A DNA stretch of 64,000 nucleotides. Source: Phyllobacterium myrsinacearum (GTDB lineage: Bacteria; Pseudomonadota; Alphaproteobacteria; Rhizobiales; Rhizobiaceae). Location: positions 1,167,314-1,231,313 of the forward strand of contig NZ_JACGXN010000001.1 in the NCBI RefSeq assembly GCF_014138285.1, written 5' to 3'. The notes beneath the pieces are model-generated. The model was not told the origin of the DNA and did not search any database. It saw only the letters and a program-made list of their open reading frames with translations. Made by a program: the position numbers and the translations under genes. Numbering within the stretch: the stretch's first letter is position 1; each line of letters opens with the position of its first letter. Below are positions 59,177 to 64,000 of the stretch, one piece after another.

Positions 59177-60487
59177 CTACTTGATATAGCCGCCCTTTGT
59201 CATCTCACGTGTTGTGAGAGCCTGAGCACCCTGCAAGGCCTGATCTACGGTCATGGAACCGGCAAGGGCAGCGGAGAACTGCTGGCCCACGGCGGTGCCG
59301 AGACCCTGGAATTCAGGGATGGCCACAAACTGGCCGCCCGTATAGGGCACCGGCTTGATGGTCGGCTTGCTGGTGTTCGCAGCAGTCATGGCATCGAGCG
59401 TGATCTTGGCGAAAGGCGCGGCCTTCTGATATTCCGGATTGGCATAGAGCGAGGAGCGCGTGCCCGGAGGAACGTTCGCCCAGCCTTCCTTGGCTGCAAC
59501 AAGTTCCGTATAGGCCTTGTCGGTCGCCCAGGAGACGAACTTCTGCGCGGCTTCCGCCTTCTTGGTGCCAGCAGGAACACCGAGGTTCCAGGCCCACAGC
59601 CAGTTGCCGTGGTTTTCAACGCCGCCCGTCGGGAAGAGCGCATAGCCCACCTTGTCGGCAACTTTGGATTCCTTCGGGTTGGTCACGAAGGACGCAGCCA
59701 CCGTCGCATCGATCCAGATGCCGCACTTGCCGGTCTGGAACAGCGCAAGGTTTTCATTGAAGCCGTTGGAGGATGCTCCGGGAGGTCCGGCTTCCTTCAT
59801 CAGGTCGACATAGAACTTCAGCGCATGCTTCCATTCCGGCTGGTCGAACTGCGGATGCCACTTTTCATCGAACCAGCGCGCGCCAAACGAATTCGCGGTT
59901 GCGGTCAGGAGCGCCATGTTCTCACCCCAGCCGGCCTTGCCGCGCAGGCAGATGCCATAGGTCTCGGTGGACTTGTCGGTCATCTTCTTCGCCGCTTCGG
60001 CGATCTGGTCCCAGGTCGGCTTTTCCGGAATGGTCACACCGGCCTTCTCAGCCAGATCCTTGCGATACATGACCATGGCGCTTTCGCCGTAGAAGGGCGA
60101 AGCATAGAGCTTGCCGTCGACCGAAACCGCATCGCGGATGGCCGGCAGGAGATCGTCCTTGTCATAATCCTTGGCGAGGCCGTCGAGCGGCAACAGCCAG
60201 CCCTGCTTGGCCCAGATCGGCACTTCATAGGTGCCGATGGTCATGATGTCGTACTGGCCGCCCTTGGTGGCAATATCCGTGGTGACACGCTGGCGCAGCA
60301 CGTTTTCTTCGAGCGTTACCCATTCCAGCTTGATGTCAGGATTTTTCTTGGTGAAGTCGTCGGTCAATTTCTGCATGCGAACCATGTCGCCATTGTTGAC
60401 CGTGGCAATTGTCAGTGTTTCGGCATTGGCGAAACTCGCCATGGCCAAAACTGACGCAGCGCCGAGCAGAAGCGTTCTTGTTAACAT
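59177..60487 (-). CDS. smoE: Polyol ABC transporter periplasmic binding protein (SmoE)
   Basis: 436 residues from the ATG at 60487, after GGGAGGAATGAA. Signal peptide 1-22 (ASFANA). SBP_bac_1 family: TIATVNNGDMVRMQKLTDDF and the ligand-side LRGKAGWGENMALL near 200. It binds mannitol, sorbitol or related polyols for SmoFGK. First gene of the operon, 134 bases from the regulator gene. Confidence 0.93.
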   Translation of the reverse strand: MLTRTLLLGAASVLAMASFANAETLTIATVNNGDMVRMQKLTDDFTKKNPDIKLEWVTLEENVLRQRVTTDIATKGGQYDIMTIGTYEVPIWAKQGWLLPLDGLAKDYDKDDLLPAIRDAVSVDGKLYASPFYGESAMVMYRKDLAEKAGVTIPEKPTWDQIAEAAKKMTDKSTETYGICLRGKAGWGENMALLTATANSFGARWFDEKWHPQFDQPEWKHALKFYVDLMKEAGPPGASSNGFNENLALFQTGKCGIWIDATVAASFVTNPKESKVADKVGYALFPTGGVENHGNWLWAWNLGVPAGTKKAEAAQKFVSWATDKAYTELVAAKEGWANVPPGTRSSLYANPEYQKAAPFAKITLDAMTAANTSKPTIKPVPYTGGQFVAIPEFQGLGTAVGQQFSAALAGSMTVDQALQGAQALTTREMTKGGYIK

Positions 60488-60511
60488 TTCATTCCTCCCG
60501 TGAATGTTATG

Positions 60512-60592
60512 AGCAATTGCTTGTCTTATGGGCAAATACTCACACAATCGCGAAACAAGTCAAGAGGCAATCGATGCTGCATTGCAGCATCG
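60512..60592. promoter_or_regulatory. Two palindromes in the smoE promoter region
   Basis: AGCAATTGCT (60512-60521) is a perfect 10-bp palindrome 25 bases upstream of the smoE start. CGATGCTGCA-T-TGCAGCATCG (60572-60592) has perfect 10-bp arms around one base, and lies 29 bases after the regulator stop. Both are candidate operators for the SorC-type regulator; the second could also act as a hairpin ending the regulator transcript, but it lacks a T tract. Confidence 0.5.
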
Positions 60593-60621
60593 CGCCTTCG
60601 CATCGGGAAAAATGAGGGAAA

Positions 60622-61578
60622 TCAGACGGTGCGGAGCAGGGCTTCCGCGGTCCGTTCGTCTGTGATCAAGCCATTGATCAGGTTGCCTTTTATCGCGGCA
60701 ACTATACCGGGCAGTTTCTTGGGGCCCTTGGCAATGGCAATCACCGTTGCCGTCTCGCGCGAAGGGATGTGCGCACTGGCAACACGGTCATTCGTGAGAC
60801 CCTCGATCGGCACGCCGTTGCGGTCGAACGCCCGCCCGACGATTTCGCACACTGCTCCGGCGCGCCGCAAAGCCAGCAATTCAGCGCGCGAAATGAAGCC
60901 GTCGACGAAGAGCGGCGCATCATCCTCGAGGTCGCCGATCCCGAGAAAGGCAACATTGGCCTGCGCCGACAATTCCAGCACCGGGCGGATCATCGCCTGC
61001 GCGTGCAGAAGCTCGCGCTCCTCCGGCGAGGAGGCAATTACAGGCAGCGGCATCGGGAAGGAACGCGCCTTGATTTTGTCGGCAATGTTGAAAATGACGT
61101 TGTAGAACGCTGCCGAGCCGTCGGGCGAAATATTGCCGGTGAGCGATACGACCTTATGCTGCGGACATTCGATCGGTGACAGCAGCTCGATCGCCGCCTT
61201 CAGCGTACGGCCGGTACCGATGCCCAGAATGATCGGCGTCTCGGATTTCAACCAGCGGGTCATTTCGTCAGCCGCCGCGTCAGCCACACCAAGCGTTGTC
61301 GACGTTGAGCCCGGATCGGTCGGCACCACTTCCACCATCTTGAGGTCAAAGCGCTTTTTCATCTGCGCGGCGAGGTCGAGGCAGTGGGCAATGGGATGAT
61401 CGAGCCGCACCTTGACCAGCCCTTCAGACACGGCCAGCGACACCATGCGTTGCGCCGACTGGCGCGAAATGCCAAGCTTGGCCGCAATCTCGTCCTGCGT
61501 GTTGCCAGCCACATAATAGAGCCAGCCAGCCCGCGCCGCGTCGTCCAGTCGTGATGTCGTAACCTCGGGCTTACTCAA
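60622..61578 (-). CDS. smoC: SorC/DeoR-type sugar-binding transcriptional regulator of the polyol operon
   Basis: 318 residues. N-terminal helix-turn-helix: AARAGWLYYVAGNTQDEIAAKLGISRQSAQRMV (about 14-46). The C-terminal SorC sugar-binding domain has VVSLTGNISPDGSAAFYNVI and FLGIGDLEDDAPL. Located directly upstream of smoEFGK-smoS-mtlK, it is the likely polyol-responsive activator. It overlaps the SelW-like gene before it by four bases. The symbol follows Rhodobacter usage. Confidence 0.85.
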   Translation of the reverse strand: MSKPEVTTSRLDDAARAGWLYYVAGNTQDEIAAKLGISRQSAQRMVSLAVSEGLVKVRLDHPIAHCLDLAAQMKKRFDLKMVEVVPTDPGSTSTTLGVADAAADEMTRWLKSETPIILGIGTGRTLKAAIELLSPIECPQHKVVSLTGNISPDGSAAFYNVIFNIADKIKARSFPMPLPVIASSPEERELLHAQAMIRPVLELSAQANVAFLGIGDLEDDAPLFVDGFISRAELLALRRAGAVCEIVGRAFDRNGVPIEGLTNDRVASAHIPSRETATVIAIAKGPKKLPGIVAAIKGNLINGLITDERTAEALLRTV

Positions 61579-61919
61579 CTCTCTGCCCCGCCCTTAAGCG
61601 CCTCGCTCCGCTCGTTGCTGGCGGGGACCCCGGTGGTCTTGTGCCCGTCGGAATGGCCGAGATCGCGCTCGGGCCAGACGATATCACGCACCTTCTGCTT
61701 GAGCACTTTGGCCTCGGGAAAACCGCCGTCGCGCTTGCGCTCCCAGACCAGGTCGCCCTCCACGCGTATCTCGAACACACCGCCGGTGCCGGGGATCAGG
61801 GCCACCTCGCCCAGATCGGCGCCAAAGGTGGACAGCAGTTCCTGCGCCATCCATGCGGAACGGAGGAGCCAGCTGCATTGGGTGCAATAAAGGATGGTGA
61901 TGCGCGGTTTGGTTGTCAT
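61575..61919 (-). CDS. SelT/SelW/SelH (Rdx) family thioredoxin-like protein
   Basis: 114 residues with a redox CxxC at the N-terminus (ILYCTQCSW; Cys12 and Cys15) and GTGGVFEIRVEGDLVWERKRDGGFPEAKVLKQKVRD, typical of Rdx proteins. Here Cys replaces selenocysteine. Role unknown; family members bind glutathione or thioredoxin. The C-terminal ~25 residues are low complexity. Translationally coupled to the polyol regulator by a four-base overlap. Confidence 0.85.
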   Translation of the reverse strand: MTTKPRITILYCTQCSWLLRSAWMAQELLSTFGADLGEVALIPGTGGVFEIRVEGDLVWERKRDGGFPEAKVLKQKVRDIVWPERDLGHSDGHKTTGVPASNERSEALKGGAES

Positions 61920-61984
61920 GTCCAGCTTCTTAGCATTTCCGCTTGGGGATGTAAGCTGCTGTGTTGTGGATGCTATTGGATGTT

Positions 61985-62149
61985 CTCACCCCCCTCTGCC
62001 CTGTCGGGCATCTCCCCCACAAGGGGGGAGATCACATTGACATGAACGCCTTCGCACAACAGGAACTGTTTCAGATTTCGCAAGGACGGTAATGTAGGCT
62101 GATCTCCCCCCTTGTGGGGGAGATGGGCGACAGCCCAGAGGGGGGTGAA
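61985..62149. repeat. Intergenic palindromic element, copy 2 (inverted relative to copy 1)
   Basis: The ends are CCCCCCTCTGCCCTGTCGGG and GACAGCCCAGAGGGGGG, with internal hairpins TCTCCCCC-ACAA-GGGGGGAGA and TCTCCCCCC-TTGT-GGGGGAGA. The centre shares TCACATTGACAT and GGCTGATCTCC with the reverse complement of the element at 34413-34572. Non-coding. Confidence 0.8.
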
Positions 62150-62152
62150 TAT

Positions 62153-62428
62153 TCATCCCCGCCTCTGCAGCTCCCGGTAAACGCGTCGCCAGATGCCCTG
62201 CTGCACCATATCACCGCACCGCCACGCATGTTCTTCCTCGATCAGGGCGCGATAGCCAGCGCGCGCACCATGTTTTGCAAGCAGCATGTCCGTCATTTCC
62301 ATAATCTTATCTTTCGGCACCAGCCACGGTTTTATCGACGCTTCCCATTCATGGAAAAGCAGGGTGCCCCAGATGGGAGACGAGCCGATGATAAAAATGA
62401 ACCATTCAAAACAATTGGTCAGCCACAT
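62153..62428 (-). CDS. Small orphan protein divergent from XRE regulator
   Basis: 91 residues from the ATG at 62428; a GTG four codons upstream is possible. The N-terminus is hydrophobic and aromatic-rich (WLTNCFEWFIFIIGSSPIWG), then a charged helical part (DKIMEMTDMLLAKHGARAGYRALIEEEHAWRCGD). I recognise no family. It stops only four bases from the palindromic element, and faces away from the XRE gene across 79 bases. Confidence 0.55.
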   Translation of the reverse strand: MWLTNCFEWFIFIIGSSPIWGTLLFHEWEASIKPWLVPKDKIMEMTDMLLAKHGARAGYRALIEEEHAWRCGDMVQQGIWRRVYRELQRRG

Positions 62429-62491
62429 AGTATTATCCACAAATTGACGAAATTAAATCGTCATATTGTAGATCGACCTGTGGTTTTTGCC

Positions 62492-62506
62492 AGAACAAAT
62501 TGTTCT
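62492..62506. promoter_or_regulatory. Near-palindrome overlapping the XRE gene start
   Basis: AGAACAAATTGTTCT is a dyad with 7-bp arms and one central base, lying immediately before the ATG at 62508. It could be the regulator's own operator. It occupies the place of a ribosome site. Confidence 0.45.
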
Positions 62507-62507
62507 C

Positions 62508-62840
62508 ATGGAATCATTTGCATCAAATCTGCGCCTCCGAACCACAGAGCTTGGTATTCATCAGGCGGATGTAGCGCGCCGCGCTGGCCTAAGCGAGAAA
62601 CGGTATAGCAATTACGTCACCGGCAGGCGTGAACCTGATCTGGCGACCGTCGTGCGTATTGCCAAAGTGCTGCATACAACTCCGGACAGATTGCTGTCGT
62701 TCGGAGAAGACACCGACCCCGAGCCGATTGCGCAGCAGCGTATTCGCGCCGCCATCGGCGTGCTTTCGCCCGATGACCTGGAGACTGTAACGATCATGGT
62801 CGAAGCGTTGGCGAGCAAGCGCCATATGGGTGTAGATTGA
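62508..62840 (+). CDS. XRE-family helix-turn-helix regulator
   Basis: 110 residues from the ATG at 62508; an in-frame TTG at 62487 is the alternative. HTH_3 domain (about 4-58): LRTTELGIHQADVARRAGLSEKRYSNYVTGRREPDLATVVRIAKVL. No Shine-Dalgarno is visible before either start, so leaderless translation is possible. The C-terminal half is helical and likely dimerises. It is divergent from a small orphan gene. Confidence 0.8.
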   Translation: MESFASNLRLRTTELGIHQADVARRAGLSEKRYSNYVTGRREPDLATVVRIAKVLHTTPDRLLSFGEDTDPEPIAQQRIRAAIGVLSPDDLETVTIMVEALASKRHMGVD

Positions 62841-62860
62841 TCCGGCTGAGCCGGAGGTCG

Positions 62861-62922
62861 ATTGCACAGGCACTGTGCGTGGTTTGACAAGCTCGTAGAA
62901 CCACGCACTATGGTTGTGCAAT
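62861..62922. repeat. Palindromic intergenic sequence related to the 3483 repeat
   Basis: Outer arms ATTGCACA / TGTGCAAT and inner arms GTGCGTGGTT / AACCACGCAC form a nested hairpin. The inner part GTGGTTTGACAAGCTCG matches the arm of the 3483-3621 repeat with one change (GTGGTTCGACAAGCTCA), so it looks like a short derivative of the same family. Confidence 0.6.
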
Positions 62923-62961
62923 TTTGAGGAGCGGAAAACACAACCCTGCCCCAAAGCAAAA

Positions 62962-63126
62962 TCAGCGGCGGGTCATTTCCCGGGCGATGCGGGTGAAGTC
63001 CGCCTGCTTGATGCCGATATCGGCACGATCCGAGGGGCTCATGGCATTCAGAAGGGCCATGGCATTGCGGAAATCCTGATCCTTGCGGCGGCGTCCGCGC
63101 GTGGTGAAATCGAAAATGAAGCTCAT
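62962..63126 (-). CDS. Short DUF1127-like arginine-rich protein
   Basis: 54 residues from the ATG at 63126; an ATG 11 codons earlier (63159) is possible. RGRRRKDQDFRNAMALLNAMSPSDRADIGIKQADF matches the DUF1127/YjiS pattern of a basic helix followed by L-x2-M-S-x3-DIGI-x-x-AD. Such small proteins are abundant in alphaproteobacteria, and some bind RNA or regulate phosphate and carbon uptake. Family call by pattern only. Confidence 0.6.
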   Translation of the reverse strand: MSFIFDFTTRGRRRKDQDFRNAMALLNAMSPSDRADIGIKQADFTRIAREMTRR

Positions 63127-63241
63127 TGGTGTGTAACCTGTGTCGATGTATTGTTGCATCAAGGATAAATCCACACGCTGGGATTGTGCAGTGCAATATC
63201 TGCATGGGTGGTATGTCGACATAAAAGGGAAACGCGAAGCG

Positions 63242-63637
63242 ATGAATGAGAGTGCAAACACCAGGGCTGAAAACCCGTCCGCGCTCATCGATGCGCGGAT
63301 CGAAGAGCTGGGCGACTGGCGCGGCAAGACGCTGGCGCATGTGCGCGCGCTCATCAGGCAGGCCGACCCTGAGGTGGTGGAAGACGTGAAATGTCGCGGA
63401 GTTCCCGTCTGGGAGCATGCGGGCATCATCTGCACCGGCGAGACCTACAAGAGCGCAGTGAAGCTGACCTTTGCCAAAGGCGCGGCGCTCGCCGACCCAG
63501 CGCAGCTTTTCAATTCGAGCCTCGAGGGCAATACGCGGCGTGCCATTGATCTGCACGAGGGCGACGTCATCAACGAGGACGCCTTCAAGGCACTCATTCA
63601 AGCCGCCATCGCGCTGAACACCCAGCGACGACGATAA
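63242..63637 (+). CDS. DUF1801 (YdhG-like) protein
   Basis: 131 residues from the ATG at 63242, after GGGAAACGCGAAGCG. The fold signature is ALIRQADPEVVEDVKCRGVPVWEHAGIICTGETYKSAVKLTF (about 35-78), the DUF1801 pattern. Function unknown in general. It ends 9 bases from a convergent lipoprotein gene. Confidence 0.8.
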   Translation: MNESANTRAENPSALIDARIEELGDWRGKTLAHVRALIRQADPEVVEDVKCRGVPVWEHAGIICTGETYKSAVKLTFAKGAALADPAQLFNSSLEGNTRRAIDLHEGDVINEDAFKALIQAAIALNTQRRR

Positions 63638-63646
63638 ATCAGGCGA

Positions 63647-63853
63647 TCATTCCCCCACCTGTTCGGCCTGTTCCACCGTCAGCGGCTTGATCCCCGGCGG
63701 CAGCGGTTCCGGCTTTTCCTCCTGCAGGACAGATGCGGAGGGAGCAGGAGGCCGTGCGGTGGTGCAGGCGGCAGCCGACAGGATAAAACCGCAGGCCAGC
63801 GCAAAACCTGTGGCGCGGATAAAACCGCGCGAAAGATGAAGGGACAGCGGCAC
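63647..63853 (-). CDS. Small predicted lipoprotein
   Basis: 68 residues from a GTG at 63853, with GGGAGG upstream; an ATG at 63907 would add 18 residues that do not look like a signal peptide. A basic start, hydrophobic core and lipobox SAAAC (Cys at about 30) are followed by a Pro/Glu-rich tail. No family is recognised. The final 93 bases of the window hold no recognisable feature. Confidence 0.6.
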   Translation of the reverse strand: MPLSLHLSRGFIRATGFALACGFILSAAACTTARPPAPSASVLQEEKPEPLPPGIKPLTVEQAEQVGE

Positions 63854-64000
63854 GCCTCTATCCTCCCGGTTCCAAACCATCAGACGCGAAAAACACGCTG
63901 TCACCAAGGCATTTCCTCATCGCAATTCCGGACGAAAAACCGGTATCCACTTTTTCTGGAATTGTTTTTAATTATCGCTCATCTTCAGGGCCTGAATAAA

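Noticed and set aside
62612-63601. 329-codon minus-strand frame across the XRE, DUF1127-like and DUF1801 region
   Set aside because: It covers three better-supported genes and a palindromic repeat and has no recognisable domain.

Overview
The window is a contiguous piece of chromosome from a Hyphomicrobiales (Rhizobiales) alphaproteobacterium. The best fit is the Brucellaceae/Phyllobacteriaceae side (Brucella-Ochrobactrum, Phyllobacterium or Mesorhizobium relatives). Reasons: a mur gene divergent from a sitA-type metal transporter, the rhizobial order lspA-olsB-mutS-glnD-murJ-trpS, an lptCAB-rpoN-hpf-ptsN block, a smo/mtlK polyol operon, single-domain sugar ABC ATPases, and rhizobial-type palindromic intergenic repeats. 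Genes are densely packed. I see no rRNA, tRNA, prophage, insertion sequence, CRISPR array or clear pseudogene. The species cannot be fixed from sequence reading alone.

Layout. 1-1.1 kb: 5' part of a manganese/iron ABC binding protein and its divergent Mur regulator. 1.2-3.6 kb: a cupin protein, a LysR regulator divergent from an EamA exporter, and a palindromic repeat. 3.7-9.1 kb (minus strand): an envelope and nitrogen/stress block, lptC-lptA-lptB-rpoN-hpf-ptsN. 9.4-14.7 kb (plus): sppA, ihfB, a LapA-type membrane protein, an ornithine cyclodeaminase-like enzyme, two overlapping RNA methyltransferase genes and lspA. 14.8-26.1 kb: olsB, mutS, a double-palindrome element, glnD, murJ, a VOC protein, trpS, a Usp protein and nfuA. 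26.1-26.8 kb: a FitAB/VapBC-type toxin-antitoxin pair with an 18-bp-periodic candidate operator.

26.9-34.4 kb is a complete xylose module. XylFHG imports the sugar, a divergent ROK repressor controls it, and XylA/XylB convert xylose to xylulose 5-phosphate. An intergenic repeat, an SDR oxidoreductase and glpK follow. 37.0-40.0 kb is a polar amino-acid ABC importer with a striking inverted repeat upstream. 40.3-48.2 kb holds a class A PBP, a small membrane protein, an OmpA-like protein, a small lipoprotein, an acyltransferase, a short RNase D and an M20 dipeptidase. Two candidate small RNAs with C-rich, anti-Shine-Dalgarno-like loops lie at about 44.73-44.84 kb (plus) and 48.24-48.38 kb (minus, next to polA). 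polA follows.

51.6-61.9 kb (minus) is a sugar-alcohol operon: SorC-type regulator, SmoE-F-G-K importer, sorbitol dehydrogenase, mannitol 2-dehydrogenase, a HAD phosphatase and a pentulose kinase. The last 2 kb hold a second, inverted copy of the 34.4-kb repeat, a small orphan protein divergent from an XRE regulator, another palindrome, a DUF1127-like protein, a DUF1801 protein and a small lipoprotein.

Most of the window is ordinary core genome. The least explained items are the two candidate sRNAs, the structured intergenic repeats and several unassigned operator-like inverted repeats.
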